A DNA stretch of 7,065 nucleotides from an uncultured Lachnospiraceae bacterium (GTDB lineage: Bacteria > Bacillota > Clostridia > Lachnospirales > Lachnospiraceae), in contig CALYSH010000074.1 in NCBI GenBank assembly GCA_945485625.1, forward strand, positions 1 through 7,065. The letters are read 5' to 3'. Within the stretch, counting starts at the first letter, position 1. Each line of letters starts with the position of its first letter. A program made the position numbers and the translations under genes. Positions 1-6,878 of this stretch are shown in pieces. Below the pieces are notes generated by a model. It worked only from the letters and a program-made list of their open reading frames with translations. It was not told where the DNA came from and made no database searches.

Positions 1-1220
1 TATTTCCCCTGTTTTTACTGGGAACGGTGACGCCCTCCCTTGCAAAGTACACCATGGATAATCTGGAGGAAAACGGGAAAACCGTAGGAAATCTGGGGGC
101 ATTTAATACCATCGGAAGTATTATCGGTACCTTCTTACCTACCTTTGTGACAATTCCGGCAGTGGGAACCGCTATCACCTTTTTGATCTTTTCCGGCGTG
201 CTTCTGCTTCTTTCGGTAGTGTATTTTGTCAGCGCGAAGGCCGGAACAAAAAAGGTTGTGGTCTCGGTGATCGCATTTGTGCTTTGCTCGGTGCTTGGCA
301 GTACAAGCAGCTTTGCCTTCTGGAAGGATGATTTGGTGTATGAGGGAGAAAGCGTATACAATTATCTGCAGGTGGAGGAGGACGAGGATCAGGTGATTCT
401 GTCCACCAATGTATTGTTTGGTGTGCAGTCCATCTATTTGAAGCACTCCGATTTGACGGGGATGTATTATGACTATGCCATGGCGGCCCCGTTTATGTGT
501 GAGAGGATGAATACCGGAGAGAACCTGAACATCCTGGTATTGGGAATGGGTACCGGGACCTATGCAAGCCAATGCATGCGTTATCTGCCGGGTGTAACGG
601 TGGAAGGTGTTGAAATCGATGAAAAGATTACGGAGCTTTCCACCGAATTTTTTGCGCTGGACCCCAAGGTTTCGGTAACAACCTATGATGGACGGGCATA
701 TCTGAATGCCGTTGATCAAAGATATGATGTGATTATGGTAGATGCCTATCAGGACATTACCATCCCTTTTCAGATGTCCTCTGTTGAGTTCTTTTCTCTG
801 GTAAAGGAACATCTCACAGAGGATGGTGTCATGGTAGTCAATATGAATATGAAGGGAAGCGGGGAAGGCAATATCAATCAGTATCTGGCAGATACCATTT
901 CCACCGTGTTTTCTCAGGTATATACGGTGGATGTACCCGGGGCCACCAACAGGGAGCTGTTTGCATCCAACAATCCGGATATGATGGAGGTGTTTGAGGG
1001 GAATCGCGAGAATGCCAATCCGGAAATCATGAAGGAATTATTGGCACGTGTAAAAGGGAGCCTGAAGGAGTACCGGGCAGGAAACTGTATCATGACGGAT
1101 GATAAAGCACCGGTAGAGCTCCTTGGCATGCAGGTGATTGATGAAGTGATCCGGGATGAAATCGGTTATTACAAGGATATTTTTAAGAAGGAAGGAATTC
1201 AGGGGTTATTAAACCTCTGA
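1..1220 (+). CDS. Membrane protein with C-terminal spermidine-synthase-like domain (5'-truncated)
   Basis: The reading frame is open from the window edge (first full codon at 3), so the start lies upstream. Residues here are counted from the GTG at 27, which is probably internal. Three hydrophobic helices are visible at about 21-43, 45-69 and 75-96, then a soluble Rossmann domain. That domain shows a glycine-rich SAM/dcSAM-type loop (GMGTG, 173-177), an acidic strand end (E196-I-D198), D221-G-R, and YDVIMVDAY with D239, where spermidine synthases carry the catalytic Asp. This architecture matches proteins annotated as fused MFS/spermidine synthase. Known aminopropyltransferases move an aminopropyl group from decarboxylated SAM to putrescine, but the usual GGGDG loop is changed here (T176 where D is expected), so activity and substrate are uncertain. 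It is the first visible gene of a same-strand cluster with envelope genes, 19 nt before the next start. The family call is fairly secure; the reaction is not. Confidence 0.8.
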   Translation, partial: FPLFLLGTVTPSLAKYTMDNLEENGKTVGNLGAFNTIGSIIGTFLPTFVTIPAVGTAITFLIFSGVLLLLSVVYFVSAKAGTKKVVVSVIAFVLCSVLGSTSSFAFWKDDLVYEGESVYNYLQVEEDEDQVILSTNVLFGVQSIYLKHSDLTGMYYDYAMAAPFMCERMNTGENLNILVLGMGTGTYASQCMRYLPGVTVEGVEIDEKITELSTEFFALDPKVSVTTYDGRAYLNAVDQRYDVIMVDAYQDITIPFQMSSVEFFSLVKEHLTEDGVMVVNMNMKGSGEGNINQYLADTISTVFSQVYTVDVPGATNRELFASNNPDMMEVFEGNRENANPEIMKELLARVKGSLKEYRAGNCIMTDDKAPVELLGMQVIDEVIRDEIGYYKDIFKKEGIQGLLNL

Positions 1221-1239
1221 TTACGGAGGAAAACATACG

Positions 1240-1800
1240 ATGGGAATCGTGGTGAGAAGGAAAAAAACGAATCCGATGCTTTGGATCATACCAGTTGTTT
1301 TGCTTTCCTTAGCCCTCCTGACGATTATCATAGCGGTGCATGTCCATGCATTTCAAAAGAGAAAATCCCCGGAGAAAGGAAAACAATTTGTATCCGTGAC
1401 GGAAGAGATTACCGCAAAAGCTTATGTATGGCTGGAGCAGATTCAGGATATGAAGCTTAGCTATCCAGAGGTTCGCGATGCGGTTGGGGATGTAGAGATT
1501 CAGATTCAGAGGGTGAAAAAGCCGGATGGGGAAGCTTCAGTGGAGGTTGTAGTATCCTCCTATGAGGAAGCGGAAGAAAGTGCCCTTGACAGTCTGGAAG
1601 AGCTTTACCGCAGAGTATTGACACAGCGCCTAAAGGAGGCGGGATATGAAGGTACCTGTGAGCAGGCGGATTTGGACCGGATGATGCAGGAGGCATATGG
1701 GGTAACGGTATCGGAATACATAGAGCAGTGCGGAATTTCGCTATTGCCGACCGCGGAGGAGGTACAGAGGCGTATCGCCCGGGAGGTGGAATATGAGTAG
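1240..1800 (+). CDS. Hypothetical single-pass membrane protein, 186 aa
   Basis: I do not recognise this protein family. The N-terminus is basic (RRKK at 6-9) and is followed by one hydrophobic helix at about residues 13-38. It then has a hydrophilic, Glu-rich tail of about 148 residues. By the positive-inside rule the N-terminus is cytoplasmic and the tail lies outside the membrane. The helix could instead be an uncleaved signal anchor; no clear AxA cleavage site follows it. The tail is predicted by eye to be largely helical (about 105-186) and ends in charged residues. The start is supported by GGAGGA at 1225-1230, 9 nt before the ATG. The stop overlaps the next gene's start by 8 nt, which suggests translational coupling with the S11 peptidase. 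A role as an envelope accessory or partner of that enzyme is inference from position only. Confidence 0.8.
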   Translation: MGIVVRRKKTNPMLWIIPVVLLSLALLTIIIAVHVHAFQKRKSPEKGKQFVSVTEEITAKAYVWLEQIQDMKLSYPEVRDAVGDVEIQIQRVKKPDGEASVEVVVSSYEEAEESALDSLEELYRRVLTQRLKEAGYEGTCEQADLDRMMQEAYGVTVSEYIEQCGISLLPTAEEVQRRIAREVEYE

Positions 1801-3232
1801 AGTAAAGCGTCTGTCGGCTGTTCTGACGGCACTGCTTGTTTTGATTTGCTTTACAACACAGCCGTTTCCTGCGGAGGCCGCCTCTATGCAGTACCGCAGA
1901 AATATCCGTGTCGTAGTGGACGGAGCGGAAGTGTGCAGTATTCAGGCACTTGACGATGATTATGCCAACAATTTATACATATCGCTGAAGGGTCTGGCCA
2001 TAGCCTTAAGTGGTTCTTCGAAGGCATATTCGGTTGTATTGGATGGGAATGGAATCCATATGACAACCGGAAGGAATGTCTCCGGAACGCCTGCACTATG
2101 GGGAAAGAATGCACTGGTTTCGGCGGTGCGGATGAACCTGAAGCGTACCACAATCTTTTTCGATGAAGCTCCCAGACGGTATTTTTCCTTTGTCATGGAT
2201 AATGGGGCAAAGGAGCAGGATGCGTACCTGATGCCGGTGCAGTTGGGTATGCTTTTGGATATGAAAATAATCGTGGGGAAGGATGAGCTTGTGATTGACA
2301 CCAATACTCCTTTCGCAGTAACGGAGGAGGATTTGAATGCATCCGGGTTTGCCCAGGATGTAAATTCCCTGCTGATCGGAGATGGTACCACCGGGGAAAT
2401 TTATTATCAGGTGGATATGGACGAGGAAGTACCCATTGCCAGCACCACAAAGCTGATGACCTATTTTGTAACCATGGATGCTGTGGCAGCAGGGGAATGC
2501 AGCTTAGATGATTCTGTAACCATTTCCGTGGGAGCTGCCAGATTATCCCATGGATCGGACGGAGTGATCTCCTTGTCCGCAGGAAGTGAAATTCCGCTAA
2601 GCGAACTGATGAAAGGAATGCTGCTGCCCTCCAGTAACGAATGCGCCCTGGCCATTGCGGAGCATGTGGCAGGCAGTGAGGAAGCCTTTGTGGAACGGAT
2701 GAACCGGAAGGCGAAGGAGCTGGAGCTGGAGCATGCAGTGTTTTACAATTGCCATGGGCTGCCGGTGTTTTCCGGACAGCTCTTTGCCGGAAAGATGCAA
2801 AACCATATGACGGCGGAGGAAATGTTTTGTTTGTGCTCCAGGCTGCTGGAGACCTATCCGGAGATTACGGAGATTACCGAAGCCAAGACCTTACATATGT
2901 CCGGACTGAATATCGACTTACATAATTCCAATTCCCTGTTGTACAACATGGAGGAGGTCAAGGGATTGAAAACAGGTACCACCAACAAGGCCGGTGCATG
3001 CCTGGTGACCTTCCTGCCGGTGGAGAAGGATGGCATCACTCACAATCTGTTCTGCATATTGTACGGTGCGGAGGGAGAAGCGGAGAGAATGTTGCTGTCG
3101 GAGATTTCTGCCAGGTATGGGAAGCAGTGTCTGTTGGAAGGCTTCCATGACGGCACGAAGGAGCAGGAGTGGGATATTCCGGATGACCCGGAGCAGGTCA
3201 TTCAGAGGATTATTCGAATGAATTGCAAATAG
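1793..3232 (+). CDS. Secreted D-alanyl-D-alanine carboxypeptidase (peptidase S11) with extra N-terminal domain
   Basis: A penicillin-binding-protein-type serine peptidase of 479 residues. Family members trim the terminal D-Ala from peptidoglycan stem peptides outside the cell. It has a signal peptide (basic start, hydrophobic 8-20, probable cleavage after A27-E-A29). Residues about 36-175 are a beta-rich region resembling the copper-amine-oxidase-N-like 'stalk' type (tentative). The S11 domain at about 186-430 has the full active-site set: SxxK at S217-T-T-K220, SxN at S280-S-N282, an NCHGLP box at 319-324 and KTG at 393-395. The catalytic residues look intact. The C-terminal beta domain and amphipathic anchor helix typical of PBP5/DacA are not evident; only about 50 residues follow the core, so it may be released or held by a partner. 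The mature part carries ten cysteines, unusually many for an exported clostridial protein. GGGAGGTGG at 1781-1789, inside the upstream gene, serves as its ribosome binding site. Confidence 0.92.
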   Translation: MSRVKRLSAVLTALLVLICFTTQPFPAEAASMQYRRNIRVVVDGAEVCSIQALDDDYANNLYISLKGLAIALSGSSKAYSVVLDGNGIHMTTGRNVSGTPALWGKNALVSAVRMNLKRTTIFFDEAPRRYFSFVMDNGAKEQDAYLMPVQLGMLLDMKIIVGKDELVIDTNTPFAVTEEDLNASGFAQDVNSLLIGDGTTGEIYYQVDMDEEVPIASTTKLMTYFVTMDAVAAGECSLDDSVTISVGAARLSHGSDGVISLSAGSEIPLSELMKGMLLPSSNECALAIAEHVAGSEEAFVERMNRKAKELELEHAVFYNCHGLPVFSGQLFAGKMQNHMTAEEMFCLCSRLLETYPEITEITEAKTLHMSGLNIDLHNSNSLLYNMEEVKGLKTGTTNKAGACLVTFLPVEKDGITHNLFCILYGAEGEAERMLLSEISARYGKQCLLEGFHDGTKEQEWDIPDDPEQVIQRIIRMNCK

Positions 3233-3240
3233 GTACAAAG

Positions 3241-3247
3241 AGGAAGG
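3241..3247 (+). promoter_or_regulatory. Ribosome binding site that sets the start at 3256
   Basis: AGGAAGG lies 8 nt upstream of the ATG at 3256. The same frame is open back to a TTG at 3223, inside the end of the S11 peptidase gene, but that codon has no comparable purine tract in front of it. The ATG is therefore the better start. Confidence 0.65.
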
Positions 3248-3255
3248 AAAGAAGA

Positions 3256-3453
3256 ATGAGCAGTCTGAAGCTATTGCGGATTGACAATGTATATTATATC
3301 GAGTTGGACGGAGAGCGGATTGCCATCGAGGAATGGGAGGCCGCGGAGATTGTGGCGGATCATGGGAAGGTCTATGATGCAGTCATTCGCCACAAGCGGA
3401 AGTTTGATTTTAATACGGCGGAAGACAACGGAGAGTTTTTTGCCGAAAGATAG
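3256..3453 (+). CDS. Small hypothetical protein, 65 aa
   Basis: I do not recognise this protein. It is a soluble, charged 65-residue product with no signal peptide or membrane helix. It begins with a short alternating stretch (LLRIDNVYYIELDGERIAI) that would fit a beta hairpin, then a likely helix (EEWEAAEIVADHG), and ends with a charged tail. It has no cysteine or obvious metal site. Evidence that it is real: a good ribosome binding site (AGGAAGG at 3241-3247), placement 23 nt after the S11 gene on the same strand, and a strong terminator starting 17 nt after its stop, which makes it the last gene of the upstream transcript. Its frame extends to a TTG at 3223, giving 76 residues, but that start is less supported. 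It is probably cytoplasmic; no function is proposed. Confidence 0.65.
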   Translation: MSSLKLLRIDNVYYIELDGERIAIEEWEAAEIVADHGKVYDAVIRHKRKFDFNTAEDNGEFFAER

Positions 3454-3469
3454 CCGGAGACAGAGTTAT

Positions 3470-3519
3470 AAGGGAAGAGTCATATTGGATAAATTTTTTT
3501 ATCGTGACTCTTCCTTTTT
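3470..3519 (+). terminator. Rho-independent terminator of the upstream gene cluster
   Basis: A perfect 10-bp stem pairs GGAAGAGTCA (3473-3482) with TGACTCTTCC (3505-3514). It is extended by one G-U and two A-U pairs (3470-3472 with 3515-3517), and five T's run from 3515 to 3519. Inside the loop a second short helix is possible (GATAAA 3488-3493 with TTTATC 3498-3503). The T tract sits on the + side only, so it should mainly stop rightward transcription from the envelope cluster. Confidence 0.9.
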
Positions 3520-3530
3520 GCTATAGAAAG

Positions 3531-3539
3531 TGCTATAAT
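3531..3539 (+). promoter_or_regulatory. Extended -10 promoter for carB
   Basis: TGC followed by TATAAT (3534-3539) is a full extended -10 element for the housekeeping sigma factor. At 17-bp spacing the -35 position falls on TTCCTT (3511-3516), a poor match that lies in the terminator arm, so the promoter would rely on the TGn extension. Predicted transcription start is about 3546, giving a leader of about 87 nt before carB. A second copy of TGCTATA lies 12 bp upstream (3519-3525), but without the TATAAT ending. Confidence 0.7.
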
Positions 3540-3555
3540 ATCTCTAATTATGAAA

Positions 3556-3598
3556 AAAATGGGGAAGTAGGGCATTCGAAGAAAAGTGCTCCCCTTTT
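3556..3598 (+). promoter_or_regulatory. Possible hairpin in the carB 5' leader
   Basis: GGGGA (3561-3565) can pair with TCCCC (3590-3594). An inner helix GCATT (3572-3576) with AGTGC (3585-3589, one G-U pair) is possible across a 6-nt bulge, and an outer AAAA/TTTT extension (3556-3559 with 3595-3598) across a single unpaired T. TTTT follows directly after the CCCC, so the structure could act as a weak attenuator or stabilise the 5' end. No PyrR-box or known riboswitch consensus was recognised. The stem is short and interrupted, so this is tentative. Confidence 0.3.
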
Positions 3599-3632
3599 CC
3601 AATATGAATCCATACATTAAGGAGGACGATAT

Positions 3633-6600
3633 ATGTCACAGAGAACAGATATCCACAAAGTCTTAATTATTGGCTCCGGCCCCATTATTATCGGTCAGGC
3701 CTGTGAGTTTGACTATTCCGGAACCCAGGCTTGTAAAGCCCTGAGAAAGCTGGGATACCAGATTGTATTGGTAAACTCCAATCCTGCTACCATCATGACC
3801 GACCCGGAGACAGCGGATGTTACCTATATTGAGCCTTTGAACAAAGAGCGTCTGGAGCAGATTATTGCAAAGGAGCGTCCGGATGCAGTGCTCCCGAACC
3901 TGGGTGGACAGTCCGGTTTGAATCTTTGTGCAGAGCTGGCAAGTGCCGGTATCCTGGATAAGTACAATGTAAAGGTTATCGGTGTCCAGGTAGATGCCAT
4001 TGAGCGTGGTGAGGACCGTGTAGAGTTTAAGAAGACGATGGATGAGCTGGGTATCAGTATGGCAAAGTCCGACGTAGCATATTCCGTAGAGGATGCTTTG
4101 CGGATTGCAGATGAATTGGGTTATCCCGTAGTACTTCGTCCCGCATACACCATGGGTGGTGCCGGCGGCGGACTGGTGTATAACAAGGAAGAACTGAAGA
4201 CTGTCTGCGCAAGAGGCTTGCAGGCATCCCTGGTTGGTCAGGTACTGGTAGAGGAATCCGTACTTGGCTGGGAAGAGCTGGAGCTGGAGGTTGTCAGAGA
4301 CTGCGATGGCAACATGATTACCGTCTGCTTTATCGAGAACATTGACCCCATCGGCGTTCATACCGGTGATTCCTTCTGCTCCGCGCCGATGCTGACCATT
4401 CCTGAGGATGTACAGAAGGAACTGCAGAGACAGGCCTACAGCATTGTAGATAAGGTACAGGTTATCGGCGGTACCAACGTACAGTTTGCCAGAAATCCCA
4501 AGGATGGCAGAATCATCGTTATCGAGATCAATCCCCGTACCTCCCGTTCCTCCGCTCTTGCAAGTAAGGCAACCGGTTTCCCCATTGCTCTGGTAAGTGC
4601 AATGCTGGCATCCGGCCTGAAGCTGTCCGAGATTCCCTGCGGAAAGTACGGTACCTTGGACAAGTACGTTCCGGACGGAGATTATGTAGTAATCAAGTTC
4701 GCCCGTTGGGCATTTGAGAAGTTCAAGGGCGTAGAAGATAAGCTGGGTACTCAGATGCGTGCAGTGGGCGAGGTTATGAGTATCGGTAAGAATTACAAGG
4801 AAGCATTCCAGAAGGCAATTCGAAGCCTTGAGACCGGACGTTACGGTCTTGGACATGTGGCAAAGCTGGAGGCAAAGACCAAAGAGCAGCTGCTTCTTAT
4901 GCTGGCTACTCCTTCCAGCGAGAGACATTTCGCTATGTATGAGGCCTTGAAGAAGGGGGCTACCGTAGATGAGATTCATGAGCGCACCTTTGTAAAGAAG
5001 TATTTCATCGAGCAGATGAAGGAATTGGTTGAGGAGGAAGCTGCACTTTCCGCAGATAAGGGTTCCCTTCCCTCCGATGAAGTCCTGACCAAGGCGAAGA
5101 AGGATGGTTTCTCCGATAAGTACTTAAGCCAGCTGCTTGAGATTCCCGAGGCTGAGATTCGTGACAGAAGAATTACCATCGGTGTAGAAGAGACCTGGGA
5201 GGGCGTACATGTAAGCGGTACCGAAGACAGTGCTTATTACTTCTCCACCTACAACGGAACCGATAAGAACCCCATCCGCAACGAGAAGCCTAAGGTAATG
5301 ATTTTAGGCGGTGGCCCCAACCGTATTGGTCAGGGTATCGAGTTTGACTACTGCTGCGTACACGCTTCTCTGGCACTGAAGAAGCTGGGCTTTGAGACCA
5401 TTATCGTAAACTGTAATCCGGAGACCGTATCCACTGACTACGATACCTCCGATAAATTGTATTTTGAGCCCTTGACCCTGGAGGATGTACTGAGCATTTA
5501 TAAGAAGGAGAAACCGGTAGGCGTCATTGCACAGTTTGGCGGACAGACTCCTTTGAACCTGGCAGCAGATTTGGAGAAGAACGGTGTGAAGATTCTTGGT
5601 ACCGCTCCTGCAGTCATCGATCTGGCGGAGGACAGAGATTTGTTCCGCACTATGATGGATAAGCTGGAGATACCCATGCCGGAATCCGGAATGGCTACCA
5701 CCGTGGATGAGGCACTTGAGATTGCCCATAAGATTGGCTATCCTGTTATGGTTCGTCCTTCCTACGTATTGGGCGGACGCGGTATGGAGGTCGTTTATGA
5801 TGATGAGAACATGACCGCATATATGAATGCTGCGGTAGGTGTTACTCCCGACAGACCCATTCTGATCGACCGTTTCTTAAATCATGCCATGGAGTGTGAG
5901 GCAGATGCAATCAGCGATGGCACCCATGCGTTCGTGCCTGCCGTTATGGAGCATATTGAGCTGGCAGGTGTTCACTCCGGTGACTCCGCATGTATCATTC
6001 CTTCCAGACATATTTCCGAGAAGAATGTACAGATTATTAAGGAATACACCAGAAAGATTGCAGAGGAAATGCATGTACGCGGACTGATGAATATGCAGTA
6101 TGCAATCGAGAATGATAAGGTATATGTTCTGGAGGCAAATCCCAGAGCATCCCGTACCGTTCCTCTGGTTTCCAAGGTATGTAATATCCGCATGGTACCT
6201 CTGGCTACCGATATCATTACCTCTGAGATCACCGGACGTCCTTCACCGGTACCGGAACTGAAGGAAAAGGATATTCCTTACTATGGCGTAAAGGAGGCAG
6301 TATTCCCCTTCAATATGTTCCAGGAGGTAGACCCTGTATTGGGACCTGAGATGCGCTCTACCGGTGAGGTTCTCGGCTTGTCCAAGTCCGTAGGTGAGGC
6401 ATTTATTAAGGCGCAGGAGGCGACTCAGACCAGAATCCCCATGAGCGGAAGAGTTCTGATCAGTGTAAACAGGAAGGACAAGGACGAGGTTGTAGAGGTG
6501 GCGAAGCTCTTTGACCAGGCAGGCTTTGAAATTGTTGCAACCGACAATACCTGCAAGCTGATTAATGAAGCCGGTATTCCTGCTACTTTAGTGAAGAAGC

Positions 6601-6857
6601 TTTTTGAGGGACGCCCCAATATTCAGGATATGATTACCAACGGGGAAATCGATTTAATTATCAATTCCCCGGTAGGAGCAGACAGTGTGCATGATGACAG
6701 CTACTTAAGAAAGGCTGCCATCAAGGCGAAGATTCCTTACATGACCACCATCGCTGCTGCAAAGGCTACCGCGGAGGGTATCTTAAGCGTGCAGAAGGTG
6801 GGCAGCAATGAGGTACATTCTCTTCAGTCCCTGCATTCAATGATAAAGGATAAATAA
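3633..6857 (+). CDS. carB: Carbamoyl-phosphate synthetase large subunit
   Basis: Complete 1074-residue CarB, essentially the E. coli length (1073). With the CarA glutaminase it makes carbamoyl phosphate from bicarbonate, glutamine-derived ammonia and two ATP in the cytoplasm, feeding pyrimidine and arginine synthesis. Two homologous ATP-grasp halves are visible (about 1-402 and 554-936), each opening with a matching EFDY box (25-28 and 570-573). They flank an oligomerisation region (403-553), and an MGS-like allosteric domain lies at 937-1074. Catalytic residues known in E. coli are present: R129, R169, E215, E298, N300, R302 in the first half; R668, R708, E754, E834, N836, R838 in the second. 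Ornithine-site E776, D784, E888 and nucleotide-site S944, K950, T970, T973, K989, N1011 are kept, but M1037 and P1013 replace expected D and T. The start is fixed by AAGGAGG at 3619-3625, 7 nt before the ATG. It has its own promoter; carA is not adjacent. Confidence 0.98.
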   Translation: MSQRTDIHKVLIIGSGPIIIGQACEFDYSGTQACKALRKLGYQIVLVNSNPATIMTDPETADVTYIEPLNKERLEQIIAKERPDAVLPNLGGQSGLNLCAELASAGILDKYNVKVIGVQVDAIERGEDRVEFKKTMDELGISMAKSDVAYSVEDALRIADELGYPVVLRPAYTMGGAGGGLVYNKEELKTVCARGLQASLVGQVLVEESVLGWEELELEVVRDCDGNMITVCFIENIDPIGVHTGDSFCSAPMLTIPEDVQKELQRQAYSIVDKVQVIGGTNVQFARNPKDGRIIVIEINPRTSRSSALASKATGFPIALVSAMLASGLKLSEIPCGKYGTLDKYVPDGDYVVIKFARWAFEKFKGVEDKLGTQMRAVGEVMSIGKNYKEAFQKAIRSLETGRYGLGHVAKLEAKTKEQLLLMLATPSSERHFAMYEALKKGATVDEIHERTFVKKYFIEQMKELVEEEAALSADKGSLPSDEVLTKAKKDGFSDKYLSQLLEIPEAEIRDRRITIGVEETWEGVHVSGTEDSAYYFSTYNGTDKNPIRNEKPKVMILGGGPNRIGQGIEFDYCCVHASLALKKLGFETIIVNCNPETVSTDYDTSDKLYFEPLTLEDVLSIYKKEKPVGVIAQFGGQTPLNLAADLEKNGVKILGTAPAVIDLAEDRDLFRTMMDKLEIPMPESGMATTVDEALEIAHKIGYPVMVRPSYVLGGRGMEVVYDDENMTAYMNAAVGVTPDRPILIDRFLNHAMECEADAISDGTHAFVPAVMEHIELAGVHSGDSACIIPSRHISEKNVQIIKEYTRKIAEEMHVRGLMNMQYAIENDKVYVLEANPRASRTVPLVSKVCNIRMVPLATDIITSEITGRPSPVPELKEKDIPYYGVKEAVFPFNMFQEVDPVLGPEMRSTGEVLGLSKSVGEAFIKAQEATQTRIPMSGRVLISVNRKDKDEVVEVAKLFDQAGFEIVATDNTCKLINEAGIPATLVKKLFEGRPNIQDMITNGEIDLIINSPVGADSVHDDSYLRKAAIKAKIPYMTTIAAAKATAEGILSVQKVGSNEVHSLQSLHSMIKDK

Positions 6858-6878
6858 TCAGTTCTTTGGGAGATACCT

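Noticed and set aside
27..29. GTG as the start of the first gene
   Set aside because: The frame is open to the window edge and the upstream codons (FPLFLLGT) continue a membrane segment. The true start is almost certainly outside the window.
135..812. Antisense open frame (225 codons) opposite the spermidine-synthase-like gene
   Set aside because: The translation is His- and Arg-rich without domains, and the + strand frame has clear helices and Rossmann motifs.
1337..1350. Short inverted repeat TGCATG-TC-CATGCA in the bitopic protein gene
   Set aside because: It is only 6 bp long, arises from V-H-V-H-A codons, and is of a size expected by chance in 7 kb.
3223..3225. TTG start extending the small protein to 76 residues
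   Set aside because: It overlaps the end of the S11 gene and has a weaker ribosome binding context than the ATG at 3256, which has AGGAAGG 8 nt upstream.
3281..3526. Overlapping + strand frame running into the terminator
   Set aside because: It is out of frame with the better-supported small gene, runs through the terminator stem, and has no ribosome binding site of note.
3550..3570. Six-codon leader peptide (MKKMGK) in the carB leader
   Set aside because: It would begin only about 4 nt from the predicted transcript start, has no ribosome binding site, and has no run of arginine or other regulatory codons to suggest attenuation.
3663..4979. Long antisense open frame (438 codons) opposite carB
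   Set aside because: It lies wholly within a certain, conserved gene. Its product is low-complexity in style and rich in Cys, Leu and Gln with no recognisable domain, and no promoter is evident. It is a by-product of carB codon use.
3633..6857. Internal duplication in carB as a recent repeat
   Set aside because: The two ATP-grasp halves are the ancient duplication found in all CarB proteins; there is no DNA-level repeat.
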